A DNA stretch of 64,000 bases from Primula veris (taxonomy: Eukaryota; Streptophyta; Magnoliopsida; Ericales; Primulaceae): NCBI GenBank assembly GCA_963682055.1, contig OY821745.1:23557342-23621341 (forward strand). The letters are read 5' to 3'. Below are positions 1 through 10,544 of this stretch, one piece after another. The position numbers and the translations under genes are program-made. The notes beneath the pieces were generated by a model. The model did no database searches, was not told where the DNA came from, and saw nothing but the letters and a program-made list of their open reading frames with translations. Position 1 is the stretch's first letter; every line of letters begins with the position of its first letter.

Positions 1-414
1 CATTCTTAAGTTTTCAAATTGGGTAGTTAACTGTTGAAATTTGAAAGCTTTTACTTTAATGGTTCCTTCAAAAGTAACTTGCAAAATATCCCATGCTTCT
101 TTAGCTGTTTCACAATGAGAGATATACCTGAATACACTGAGGGTTACACCAGCAAAAATCAAGTTTATGGCTGTTGAGTTGGCACTTGATTTTCTGTCTT
201 CTTCAGCAGACCATCTGTCTTCAGGTATAAGAACCAGTTCTCCTTTACTATCAATGGTAGTTGGAGCCTCCCATCCATACATAACAGTTTTCCATGCATG
301 TTCATTCTGCTGTTTGATGAAAGACCTCATTCTGATTTTCCATACTCCATAGTTTACTCCTCCTTCAAGCAATGGAGGTTTGTTGAAAGGGTTTCCGTCC
401 CTCATTAAGTCCAT
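1..414 (-). CDS. gag: gag N-terminus of the left-edge Sirevirus (partial)
   Basis: The ATG at 414 opens a frame of 138 codons that runs off the window without a stop. It aligns base for base without indels to codons 1-138 of the gag at 40,054, with scattered substitutions. It is the structural (capsid) protein of a Ty1/copia element. The ATG lies 45 bp inside the primer-binding site, exactly as in the complete copy, which supports this start. Whether the rest of gag is intact cannot be seen. Confidence 0.88.
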   Translation of the reverse strand, partial: MDLMRDGNPFNKPPLLEGGVNYGVWKIRMRSFIKQQNEHAWKTVMYGWEAPTTIDSKGELVLIPEDRWSAEEDRKSSANSTAINLIFAGVTLSVFRYISHCETAKEAWDILQVTFEGTIKVKAFKFQQLTTQFENLRM

Positions 415-459
415 TGTTACTAGAACACAGGATCCACACTAAGTAAGATCTAGTGTGAA

Positions 460-471
460 GCTCTGATACCA
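460..471 (-). other. Primer-binding site, initiator Met-tRNA type
   Basis: TGGTATCAGAGC on the minus strand, two bases inside the LTR. This is the usual plant copia site complementary to the 3' end of initiator methionine tRNA. Confidence 0.9.
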
Positions 472-473
472 AT

Positions 474-1639
474 TGAAATTCCTATCCGTTGATCTAGTTG
501 CAGTTTTGCAGTTAGGTTCTAAGTGAGGTTGCAACCAAAGTTAGAACCCAGTGTATAAATGGACAGAACTGTAAAAAGTTAAATGTACGTAAATGAAATC
601 ACACGCACATTTAACAACGGAGTTCACCTAACTAGGCTACGTCTCCGGGGCACTTACCCAGATTATGATATTATAAAAAGCTTACAATATAGGACTCAAG
701 TCTTAACGAAAAACACTTAGACTCCCTCTAGGTTTTTCTGCCTATCTCTATATTGCTCTTACTCTATAACTATCACTTATAAATCAATGGCATCCCACCA
801 TTGTTTTTCTTTTTAAAGCTCACGTGTATTCTCTCTAGAAAATAAGTTCTTTATAATTTAGAACACACACATTTACAAGCTAAGTTATCAAGTATATAAG
901 CAAGTAAAAACAATCTTCTATTCTTCAATATCTTTTGATTGTTTTTGACTTTATTGATTGGCTTCAATCTTCCCATGCATTGCGTGATACTTCAGCATTG
1001 ATTGACTCCAATCATCATTGGTTGATACCTGTTTAATAACCAGCTTGATTGAAGGAGTTAGTATTTTCCTATAACTAGGAAACATATAAAAAGATCATAT
1101 CTTGGAAAGATATCTTTTAAGTATTCATGTAAAACATTAACTCCTAATTTTATTCAATCTTTAAACATATCATTCTGAATTGCTAAGGAACATGTGATAA
1201 AGATTATTATAAGAATAGAGATATAGAATTATAAATGTAAAGGAAACATAACCAATCTCTTTATATCTTTTAAGAAATCTTTCCTTACCACTTTGATATT
1301 CTCAATAAACGTATATTAACCTTTTAGAATCATATGAGAACATATCCTGCATGCTGTAGAACAATTAATAATCAATAAATGACAGCAATGCAGATTTATA
1401 GAACGAGCCAGAATTCTGCTTACCAGCAGGTTGGAGCTAGTGGTTGCAACTGAGGTTGCAACTAGTACTTGAAACCTGTCACTACTGACTTAGTAGGTTG
1501 CAACTGTGGTTGCAACTGAGGTTGCAACTGGTACTTGAAACATGTCAATTCTGTCTTTGTTCTTAACAACAGTTAGGATTTATTTAGTGAAAACCAATAG
1601 ACAATAAACAATATTTAGACCAGAAATCTGGTCCTAACA
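474..1639 (-). repeat. 5' LTR of the left-edge Sirevirus
   Basis: TG..CA-bounded LTR on the minus strand. It contains the block GTGCCCCGGAGACGTAG (complement at 637-659) found in every Sirevirus LTR of this window, and several GGTTGCAAC palindrome-type motifs at about 530 and 1430-1540. Confidence 0.92.
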
Positions 1640-2149
1640 ATATCCTAGGAGGTTGGTAAGTATTCTGAAGTTTGATAGAGATCGTACTCCAAATCTTCGA
1701 TGAATTTGTTGTAATCGCCATTGTTGGGAAGGTTGGAAGAGAGAGAAAGGCTGTCGGTCTATTTTCTGAAATGAGAAGGGGGAGAGGTGACGCGTGGATT
1801 TAATGGAGAAAGTTTAGCTTAATTACGTTTCATGTCCTTTTAATTTCGAGTTCCTTTATTTTGGTTTGCAAAGTTTTATCTGATCTAATTTTGATACCTT
1901 TTTCCCTGATTGGAGCACTTTTGGCCCAATCACTTTGTGGGGGTTTTTTCCCGCATTTTAATTTTTTCATAAATTAATAAAATAAAAATGTGGGTTTTTT
2001 CCCACCATTAAATTAAAAAAAATTAAAAGAAAACAAAGATATTTAAAAGTAGAATTAAATGCTAGCTAACCCATTGTTCCAGAAGCATCATTTTTATGTG
2101 AATGGATAACAACCAAGCAATTTGACTTACAATTTGTTTCAGTTGGGAT
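1640..2149. other. Intergenic, no gene recognised
   Basis: Flank of the Sirevirus LTR. A short open stretch on the minus strand near 1640-1721 starts with ATG but matches nothing I recognise. Positions 2030-2100 are nearly repeated at 61,427-61,492, so a dispersed repeat is present. Nothing else is supported. Confidence 0.4.
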
Positions 2150-3180
2150 CATTCAGCTAAATAGCAACTTCTTGGTAATTGGTAAACTCATTCTCTTCTA
2201 TCCGACTCTTATAGAACAAAATTTTCAACTTCTCCAGAAATTGGCAATTTCTTAAAAAATGCTCAACATACTTGCCTTCTAACTTGAATCCGGAGTCTTG
2301 CATTGCGAATTCTCTGAATTCAACTTCCTTAAGATACAACGACACAAATGAAGAAGGTACACTTGCAAAGCTAATCACATGAGTGTTCTCCCATTCCGAC
2401 GGATAAAACCCTGGAAATGAACAAACCGATATTAAATAAAGCGAATAAATATCATTCGGGCGACAAACTGCTCTTAAAAAAATAGACTTTCATTAACTCA
2501 CCTTCGTAAAAATGATAGCTTCCAGGTGAGTTGACCTATTCACAAGATTTGGTAATGATGAAAAAGCGGCCCTCGAGACGTAACCAATCTTTAAGCAGGT
2601 AAGATTGGAGAATGTGGGTAATTCACTATAATGATTTCAAAAAGTATTCTACACACCAAAGTACACAAAAAAGAAAGAAAGAAAGCAATTAGACCTAAAT
2701 TCTTAAATCCTTGTTTCCACGTTGACAGTGAAAAGGAACGTTTAGCATTTTTGTTCAATGTTTTTATTGATCCAAAAAATGACTATTTTTCCAGTTTTCC
2801 AAATATGTGGACAATCAATTAATTACTATAAAACTGCTCATCAGTAGCTAATTTGAAACGTTAAAAGGCAGAAAAGTAAATAAATGTTGACTCCGACAAC
2901 GATAAAACAAGAATATGAAACAGATGAATAATCATGTAAATGAATAAGAAAATTACTAGGGCAAGAAAGACACTTGCCTCAACTGTCTTCGTGCATAAAT
3001 GGACATGTTGAGCATGAGACACAACACGAACAAGCTTCTTTATTACACTGGAATAAATGAAATTGTAGCCCAAAGAATTATACGAGCCTTAACCAATGAT
3101 GTCAACTTACTTTTTCTAGAAATCTCCCTAGCTCCGAATTCCATAAACTCAAAGCATAAAAGACTAAGAGAATTAACCAC
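2150..3180 (-). pseudogene. F-box/LRR/FBD gene, C-terminal half, degenerate
   Basis: The last exon (2410 down to 2157) encodes an FBD-type segment, with leucine-rich blocks such as SLYLKEVEFREF and FLRNCQFLEKLKIL, the classic end of plant F-box/FBD/LRR proteins. It is preceded by a 91-bp intron (2411-2501) with good GT..AG borders and an LRR-type exon (2502 to about 2620) that reads through one stop. Further upstream, 3080-3180 is non-coding sequence shared with the homologue at 18.2 kb. The F-box and first LRRs are missing; similarity stops at the ATT microsatellite at 3184. F-box proteins of this class are normally substrate receptors of SCF ubiquitin ligases; this remnant is not expected to act. 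Confidence 0.72.
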
Positions 3181-3181
3181 C

Positions 3182-3183
<2 letters not shown>

Positions 3184-3238
<55 letters not shown>
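3184..3238. repeat. ATT trinucleotide microsatellite, about 18 units
   Basis: Uninterrupted run of TAT/ATT units. It marks the break between the FBD-type pseudogene and the F-box-associated pseudogene next to it. Confidence 0.97.
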
Positions 3239-3369
3239 TTGAAAATGTATTTATCTGAAAAATGAAATTCAACCTACAAAGATCATAAATATATCACATT
3301 ATATTATTATAGAGAAGGCAGAGATGAAATTCACGCCAAATGCAAAAGTCTAGGTTTAAAAGCAAATGA

Positions 3370-4040
3370 CTTTGGAGCGATCTATAGCTTATACATGCAA
3401 AAATTTAAACGCATAGCTGGTCTTGTACAATATTGAGCTATAAGCTCTAACCTAAGATCTGGTACCCACTCATCCGAAAATCCAAGGTGGACCATGTAGT
3501 TTCCATTATCTACTTGGGTGAGAACGTTGAAGTTCACCCACTCTGTGCTAGTCACTTTGTTCCAACTTTGAAGCTTGAAAACGGGACGGGGTAGTGCAAC
3601 ATCATCAGCACTCAATTCTTAGAAACCAACTATAGTTTCCTTTCCAACTGCCAAAAGTACGGATCTCTCATCATCGCCATCGAAGAGACTGACAAATTTA
3701 TTCTTCAAATTAGGGCTTATGTTTTGGCAAACAACTTAATGGGATGTCTCGCTGCTCAAACTGAATTGGACAATTTTTAAGACAAAGCCTAGATCAAAAA
3801 TGAAGTAAATGGATCCCTGACAATAACTCAACTCGTAATCATCGAAGTGTCTAATGCACTTGGGAGAGCAGAGCCTATACCACATGGCGGTGTCTCTTTC
3901 TCCGAGTGTGAGCACCTCGTACTTCTTCACAAACCGAGTAGTGTACTGCATAGAGAAAGCTCAAAAGACCTTGTTGGTAAAATATTCAATCCCAATTTGT
4001 TGGTAAAATATCGACAATTGAAAGAAACCGAAACCTGAAT
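3370..4040 (-). pseudogene. F-box-associated (FBA-like) gene, C-terminal part
   Basis: Two open stretches (3951-3736 and 3615-3382) with one break between them. They contain the F-box-associated signatures KYEVLTLGERDTAMWYRL, ELSYCQGSIYFIFD and VFKLQSWNKV, typical of the beta-rich interaction domain C-terminal to plant F-boxes. No F-box is present on this side. The region is the inverted homologue of 5,540-6,850. Its segment at 3462-3530 is an uninterrupted version of the site where a MITE sits in the other copies, so it serves as the empty-site reference. Family assignment is from motifs only. Confidence 0.6.
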
Positions 4041-4129
4041 AGTAGGCTCATTTCCAGACAAAACACTAAAAGGCACACGTCGAAGGTGTAAAGTCTTTAA
4101 ACACGGAAGACTGTGAACCCCATAATTAT

Positions 4130-4720
4130 ACTACATTGTGGCTCTACTGTAGATCATAGGTTTGGTTCGTCGATTAATTCCACGATATTCCGTGGTGTTA
4201 AGGAAATTGATGTTTTTGGTTTTTTAGACTACTTGAAACTATAACTCGGGAGATTGATATTCCGTGGTGCTATTTGTTTTGAAACTTCATGGAAATCTTT
4301 TTCTTGAAATTACGGATTCTGCATGTCTTACGTGTCTAAAGACTTTACACCTTCGACATGTGTATTTTGGTGTTTTGTCTGGAAATGTTTTGTCCATTTT
4401 ATGTTGTCCGTACTTGAAAATTTAGTGCTTGATAACTGTAAACTAGAAAATGTTGATATACTCAACGTCTACCACCCTACTATTAGGGAGGACATCCGCT
4501 AACGACTACAATTTTGTTGTAGGTTGCTGCTTATTTAGGCAACAATCAAATATTTTTCGAAGATTAAAACTGAATGATAGAAGAAAAACTAGACTTGAGA
4601 ATTAAGAAGCTCCAGTCTTGTAATTGGATATAGTTTACATGGTAATGACTTTACTCTCAATCGAAACAACTTTCACATGTGTGACTATAAGAGCTGGTAT
4701 GTCGAAAATATTAGCTAGAG
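4130..4720 (+). pseudogene. F-box/LRR gene fragment (LRR part)
   Basis: Plus-strand sequence homologous to the LRR part of the F-box/LRR genes at 18.3-18.7, 19.6-20.0 and 33.8-34.2 kb: a WI.S.IF.GVKEIDV-like segment, then LKLH and LKTLHLRH leucine-rich motifs. Several stops and frame changes interrupt it and there is no F-box or start. The 3' end grades into AT-rich sequence. Confidence 0.6.
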
Positions 4721-5174
4721 GTCATCTTTTATAAGATTTTTTTAGTCCAGGTGCTGGGCCGAAACTAATTTAATTTTCAGTCACCCGACCTAATAAAAAA
4801 GAGCTTAAACTTTTATTGTTAAAAAATAACTTATAAACTATATAGAAAATATATTAAAATATAAAAAGATCTTAAAAAAAGAGATTATAATCTACACGAG
4901 AAAGATATGTGTAAAAAAATAGATTAAAAGCTATTTTCTTAACTTTTTTTTAGTTTTTTTTTAGTGTAAATTATTAAGTAAAAAAAAAGATATATTAAAG
5001 TGTATAAAGCTTTTTTTTTTTTTAAACTTTTTTGTAGTGTTTGTTTGAATTATCTAGTAAAAAAAAAAGATACCAAAAAGTTACGAAAATAAATTATTTT
5101 TTTGTCGCTTGTAAGGTGACCTAGATTTAAAAATCTTGTAAGAGTAGTGACATGAACAAAAATCTTCTTAAAAT
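4721..5174. other. Intergenic, AT-rich
   Basis: Long A and T runs between two F-box pseudogenes. No coding signal, RNA gene or structured repeat seen. Confidence 0.5.
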
Positions 5175-6085
5175 GTGATCGGGCACCAAAGAGCCCTAAA
5201 AGATCCACTTTTTATCAAGCAAGTGTCTCGGTTACTAAACAAAAAAACACACATACATCTTCATCCTACACTTGAAAATGTCACCAAACATCACCTAATC
5301 AACGTCCAACGACAAAAACTTTGGAATCTCCCCCTTACGACAATGTTGCAGGACCTAAAGGTCATGAGCTTGTGCAAGGAAATGGTAAGCATGGCTTCCA
5401 TGAAGAAGCTTGACCCGACATTTATATATAACCTGATAACTAGAGAGACACTTGTTTTGCCACCAAAAAATATGACCCCGTCATTGTTGTTAGGTCCTAG
5501 ATTCCAGAGTTTAATTAGGACCTTATTATTCGGTTTTCAGTTTCTTTTAATTGTCGATATTTTACCAAAAAATTAGATTGGGTAATGATTATTCTACAGA
5601 GAAATTCAAGGTCTTTCGAGCTTTGTCTATGTAACAGTACTCTATTTGTGAAGAAGTACAAGGTGCTCACACTCGGAAAAAGAGTCACCACCATGTGGCT
5701 AAGGATCAGCTCCCCCAAGTGCATCGGACACTTGGACGAATACGTGTTGAGTTATTGCCAGGGGTCCATTTACTTCATTCGAAACGAGGCTTTGTCTTAA
5801 AAATTGTCCAATTCGGTTTTAACAATGAGACATTCCGTCAAGGCGTCAAGTCGTTTGCCAAAACATAACCCCTAATTTGAAGCTTAAATTTGTTAGTGAT
5901 GATGATGACTGGTCCGTACTTTTGGCAGTCGGAAAAGAAACTATGGTTTGTTTCTAAGAATTGAGTGAGGATGATGTTGCGCTGCCCGATCCTGTTTTCA
6001 AACTTCAAAGTTGGAACAAAGTGACTAGAGAGAGTGGGTGAAGTTCAACGTTCTCACACAAGTAGAAAATGTAAAGTACTTGGGT

Positions 6086-6686
6086 GGAAAAAAATACGTT
6101 TAGTGTAGTGTACGGACAGTGTTTAACAATTTATGTAAGAATCCGAATTTTCGTAGGAAAATACCGTGGTAAAGAGAAGTGAGCTATCCCACATCGCCTA
6201 GATATATAGTACCTATATGGTATATAAGGTAGGAGTATCCTCCTTCTTATCACCAAGTCCTATTAAAGCTATGCGGCCCGAGAAGCGAGGACGAAATCGG
6301 GCCAAAATGGACAATATTGGTGGTAAGAAGCAGATGGTGGTGGTATGGTCGGAGGACGAAATCGGGCCAAAGTGTACCATTTTTAACAATTTTTGTATTA
6401 AGCTACAAATTTTTGCCTAATTAAGAACCTAACGGAATAAAATGGGGACATTAATTAATGTCATTGTATCTCAAATTTCGGGATCAATTTATGAAATACG
6501 TTGACAAAATTATGATCATTATCTAATAGGTGAGAGAATGTTAGTGCAATTTCGTCATTTTGTTTAACATCGGGTCCTCAATTGTGACAAAATTTATAGA
6601 TTAGTAACTCAGTTGTTAAAAATAGTACTCGAATACCTAAATTGTTAACCGCTGGTGGTAGAGTACACTAAAAGTATTTTTTTCCC
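6086..6686. mobile_element. Mutator-like MITE, copy A (with nested TRIM remnant)
   Basis: Terminal inverted repeats: left GGAAAAAAATACGTTTAGTG, right the complement with one change (ACTAAAAGTATTTTTTTCCC). Internal family motifs include a paired-base 'notebook' of short segments such as GAATACCTAAATTGTTAACC. The flanks read TACTTGGGT and TATTTGGTC, a decayed 8-9 bp target duplication. The homologous site at 3462-3530 lacks the element. Confidence 0.72.
6134..6380 (+). mobile_element. TRIM LTR remnant, collapsed copy
   Basis: Begins TGTAAGAATCC exactly where the complete TRIM begins in copy B (21,753). Only one LTR-like unit remains, and its 3' end is replaced by a second partial block (GAAATCGGGCCAAAGTG). 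The PBS, internal region and 3' target duplication are gone. It looks like a recombination or deletion product of the element still complete in copy B. Confidence 0.72.
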
Positions 6687-6953
6687 TATTTGGTCCACCT
6701 TGGATTTTCGGATGAGTCGGTACAAGATCTGAGGGAAGAGCTTGTAGCTCAATATTTTACAAGACCAACTAAGCGTTTGAATCTTTGCACGTATAAGCTA
6801 TGGATTTCTCCAAAGTTGTTTGCTTTTAAACCTAGTCTTTTGCCTTTGCCGTGAGTTTCATCTCTGTCTTCTCTGTAATAATTTACTGTGATATATTTAT
6901 GGGGAAAAATACGTTTAGTGTACTTTTTATGATCTTTGTAAGTTGAACCACTT

Positions 6954-7020
6954 TTCTCTCAAAGGGTATAATTCGTGAATCTTTGTAAGAAAGATTCATG
7001 AATTATACACTTTGAGAGAA
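6954..7020. repeat. Short perfect-type inverted repeat (31-bp arms, 5-bp loop)
   Basis: Arms 6954-6984 and 6990-7020 match at 29 of 31 positions around the loop GTAAG. The same structure is in copy B at 22,888-22,954. It lies just after an isolated MITE-type terminal repeat (AAATACGTTTAGTGTAC at about 6906). Confidence 0.85.
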
Positions 7021-7400
7021 CACTTCATAGGATGAAATAATAGAGAGATTGATAGTTGATAACCTAGAAGTGAGTAGATAGGCATATACGTGAGTGAATC
7101 TTAGTATTGTAAGACTCATCTCTATTCATTGTTCCTTAAAATATCAATATAAAACAGGGTGAGTGTCCCGAAAACGTAGATTTGAATTAGGTCGAACTCT
7201 GTAATTAAGCTGTGGTGTCATTTAATTACAGTTTGTTATTGATTCCATATTCAGTAACAACTCCGATTATACCTATAGTTTAACTGATAAGCGTAACTGC
7301 ACTTGAAACTAAGGCAAATGTTATTTCAAGATGTTATAAAATAATCGACATGTTTATAAGGGACAGAAGATCTTGACTCGATAAAAACTTTATGTCACAG
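7021..7400 (+). mobile_element. Old Sirevirus LTR relic, copy A
   Basis: Contains GTGTCCCGAAAACGTAG (block 7157-7179), followed by a diverged TTAGGTCGAACTCTGTAATTAA-type continuation, the same order as the U5-side block of the young Sirevirus LTR (39,762 onward). The preceding 130 bp also align loosely with that LTR. Boundaries are uncertain and no PBS or coding part is attached. Confidence 0.5.
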
Positions 7401-8016
7401 CCTAAGAAAAAAAATGAATAACGGTATAACGCTTTCATTAACTTCAAACGTGGCGCGAAAACAACTCATACGAAATATTCTTTTTTATAAAACGGATACA
7501 TCTTTAAAATTAAAATTTTTAATTACTTTGGATAAGGCCTTATTGTTGCGGACTTGCATGTTTCGACCGAAAAAGTTTCGACAAGTTCAGCAACAAACAT
7601 ACTTTGTAGTTAGCATGAAGCTAACGTATTCAAATATTTAGAGTGAAAATAAATAATTAGTTGAAAGAAACTTCTTAAATTTCCTTTCTGTATGATTTTT
7701 TAAGTAATTATGACCCGTACGGAAGATGTTTATAATCTGCAATCTAATGTATTGAAAAATATAAATCTTGTACATAATAAACTCAATATTACTACAGCTA
7801 TTCAAAAATGTCAGTAAAGAACATATTCAACTAGAGACAGTTTTTTCATTAAAATATTATGAAAGTGAATTAAAGACGGTCCTAGACTCAAGTGCAAGTG
7901 TCAGACTGACACCGGATGTATCTAGCAAGACTCTTCCTCTTCTCATCATATACATTAGAATTTAGATACATACATATATAGTGTAATTAAAAATAGAGGA
8001 ATAGTTCTTAAAAAAA

Positions 8017-9235
8017 ATGGAAGAAACAACATAAATGATCATGAAGCATAAAGAAGAGATGATGATGATGAATTCCGGGTCAAATCTGACCCGACGACCC
8101 GCTCATTTCTTCAACCCAATTCTCTCCTCCTCTAACCTTCGTTTTACCACCTTAAACTCTCACCACCAAAACCTTCCACGCCGCGTGGCATTTACTGGAT
8201 GGAAAAGCCCGCTTCGGAAATGGAACGAATGGGTTGACAAAATGCAACCTCTCCACTGGTTCACCTGGCACGAAGCCGTATCTATCATGCCATCATGGCC
8301 TCTAAAAATCAAATTAAATCAGATGTGAATATTGTTCTAGAGCTAGCCGAGACGTGGTGCAACGCGACGAATACTTTTATATTTCCTTGGGGAGATGCGA
8401 GTGTTAAGCTGGAAGATGTTTTTGTTCTAGGTGGGTATTCGGTTCTTGGTGAATCCAGTTATATCTCCGATTAAGACCGTCATAAAGTGGAGTTTATCCG
8501 GATAGATGAGAAATTAAACAATGTGAGAGAAGAAATGAACAAGTCGAAATCTAAAAAAGTTTGCCAAGTTATGTGGATGGATCAATTTATGGGGAGTGGG
8601 GGTTAAGTTGAGCATGAGGCCTTTCTTGTTCTCTGGCTATTGCAATATATGATCCCGTTCTCGAGAAATGTGGTTGGGAGACATCTTCATAAGATTGTGT
8701 TTGGGCTTGTCAGATGGATGAGAGTGGTGCTTGCTCCTATTGTGCTTGTTTATCTTTACGGGGACTTGAGTTCCTTGAAGGAACAAATAGTTGTTTGTAG
8801 TGAAGAAAAGGTGATCAATGATAGACTTAATCTATGGTCACAAATGCAATTAGTTCCGATTTGAGTTTGGGAAAGATTTCATAATATTAGCTCACAACAT
8901 AATATTATCGGGGAGGGTGAGCTGAGAATGAGTCGTTGGAAAGATACTGGTACACGATTAGATGTCGAGAGGGTTAGATTGGCAATCGACAATAGTGTTA
9001 AGGAGTTCGTTTGGAGGCCTTACACTACGCCGGGAAGTATCTATCCGGAAAATGAAAAATGGATCTCCACTTTTTCAGGTATGCAAGATGATTATATGTC
9101 ATTTGCTAAATTTATTAGGGTATCTGAATTAGTAGGGCTCGATTTTATACAATCATATTCTCCACATCAATGCATTCAACAACATTTTTCTAGACAAACT
9201 TTGAGTCTTTCCACCAATTCAAGTACCATTTTGTG
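8017..9235 (+). pseudogene. Plant mobile domain (PMD) gene, copy A plus-strand arm
   Basis: A degenerate PMD reading frame (the domain of MAIN/MAIN-LIKE plant proteins and of some transposons). Motifs in order: N-terminal MMMNSGSN, then FTGWKSPLRKWNEWVDKM, TWHEA, the WGDASVKLEDVFVLGGYS-like core, DLSSLKEQIVVC, and RLAIDN..KEFVWRPY. Frameshifts and stops break it at least six times, including a TAA at codon 6 that copy B lacks. The end of the arm is at 9168, and after that the sequence belongs to the opposite-strand copy. PMD proteins are nuclear factors linked to silencing and genome stability in Arabidopsis; this copy is dead as a protein gene. Confidence 0.82.
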
Positions 9236-10544
9236 ATAGGAGATTCATATGTTTTTGCGGTATATACAATTTCTCATCTCCAACTGTCTTATTGAAAATT
9301 TTCCAAACGATTTCAGAAGTACAGCCGAAGCAAGCCACTTTCCCAAATATATCCTGATCCATCCCAAATTGCATCGAGACACGATGTGGAGAATATGATA
9401 GTATACAATCTAGCCCTATCAATTCAGATACCCTAATAAATTTAGCAAATGACATATAATCATCTTGCATATCTGAAAAAGTGAAGATCCAATTTTCATT
9501 TTCCGGATAGAAATTGTACTTCCCCAACGTAATGTAAGGCCTCCAAACAAACTCTTTAGCACCATTGTCGATTGCCAATCTCACTCTCTCTCTGATAATG
9601 TACCAATATCCTTCCAACAACTTATTCTCAACTCACTCCCCCCGATATTATTACGCCGTGGGCTAATATTAGAAAATCTTTCCCAAGTTCAAATCTGAAC
9701 TAACTGCATTTGTGACCATAAATTAAGTCTATCATTGATCACCTTTTCTTCACTACAAACAACTATTTGTTCCTTCAAGGAACTCAAGTCCTCGTAAAGA
9801 TACGCTAGCACAACAGAGCAAGTGTCACTCTCGTCCCTCTGACAAGCCCAAATGCAATCTTGTGAAGATGTCTCCCAACCACATCTCTCGAGAACACGAA
9901 GTCGGGAACACATATCATGATAGGTAGAAAATGAGAAAAGTGTCGTGCTCAACTTCACGCCCACTCCCCATAAAATGATCCATCCACATCACTTGACCAA
10001 CTTTTTTAGATTTCGACTTGTTAATTTCTTCTCTTACCTTGTTTAATTTGCCGTTTATCCGGATAAACTCCACTTCATGACGGTCTTCAATCAGAGATAT
10101 AACGAATTCACCAAGAACCAAATACCCACCTAGAACAAAAACATCTTCCAGCGTAATACTCGTCTCTCCCCACAAAAAATTAAAAGTGTTTGTCGCGTCG
10201 CACCACCTCTCGGTTAGCGCTAGAAAAATATTCACATCTTGTTTAATTTGGTTTTTAGAAGCCATGATGGCATGATAGATACGGGTTTCGTGCCAGGTGG
10301 ACTTGTGGAAAAGTTGAATTTTGTCGACCCATTCGTTCCATTTCCGAAGCGGGCTTTTCCATCTAGTGAATGCTGCATGGCTAGGAAGGTTTTTCTGGTG
10401 AGAGTTGAAGGTGGTAAATGGAAGGTTGGAGGAGGAGAGAATTGGTTTGAGGAAATGAGCGGGTCGTCAGGTCGAGTTTGACCTGGAATCCATCATCATC
10501 ATCTCTTCTTTATGCTCCATGATCATTTTCGTTGTTTCCTCCAT
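9170..10544 (-). pseudogene. PMD gene, copy A minus-strand arm
   Basis: The ATG at 10544 starts the same N-terminus as the plus-strand arm. A TGA interrupts it near 10458, then 10265-9915 is open (ERWCDATNTFNFLWGETS, ITLEDVFVLGGYLVLGE), then shifted frames at 9964-9689 and 9620-9219 (RLAIDNGAKEFVWRPY, VSMQFGMDQDIFGKVACFG). It extends past the inverted-repeat arm into the spacer, so it is slightly longer than its partner. The motif order fits PMD proteins; frame breaks make it a pseudogene. Confidence 0.84.

Larger units (their letters stand above)
1..1639 (-). mobile_element. Sirevirus (Ty1/copia) element, 5' end only, cut by the window edge
   Basis: Reading the minus strand there is an LTR (1639 down to 474), a primer-binding site and the start of gag, in the same order as the complete copy at 38,733-48,992 and clearly homologous to it. 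The LTR begins TGTTAGGACC and ends TTTCA. It is 1,166 bp, about 100 bp shorter than the 1,262-bp LTR of the complete copy, so this is a different, more diverged insertion. The rest of the element lies beyond position 1, so its target duplication cannot be tested; the flank next to the LTR start is ATATC. Confidence 0.93.
5175..6850 (+). pseudogene. F-box-associated (FBA-like) gene, frameshifted and split by a MITE
   Basis: An open frame at 5175-5576 carries the FBA-type block FIYNLITRETLVLPP. A shifted frame at 5585-5800 carries KYKVLTLGKRVTTMWLRISS and LSYCQGSIYFI. Coding homology continues with breaks to about 6080, is interrupted by an element at 6086-6686, and resumes at 6687-6850 (HLGFSDE-like and QYFTRPTK-like remains). 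It is the inverted homologue of 3,370-4,040. The N-terminal F-box is absent. The 3' portion from 6,014 on belongs to duplication copy A. Confidence 0.58.

Noticed and set aside
167..352. 61-codon plus-strand frame, and the matching antisense frame at 40,116-40,301
   Set aside because: Both are antisense shadows of gag; no independent signal.
2999..3265. 88-codon frame with a poly-isoleucine stretch
   Set aside because: Product of reading the ATT microsatellite; not a gene.
7414..7641. 75-codon plus-strand frame upstream of the PMD pair
   Set aside because: Not preserved in copy B (frameshifted near 23,440) and no recognisable motif.
10239..10481. 80-codon plus-strand frame opposite the PMD copy, also at 26,178-26,360
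   Set aside because: Antisense to the PMD N-terminus.
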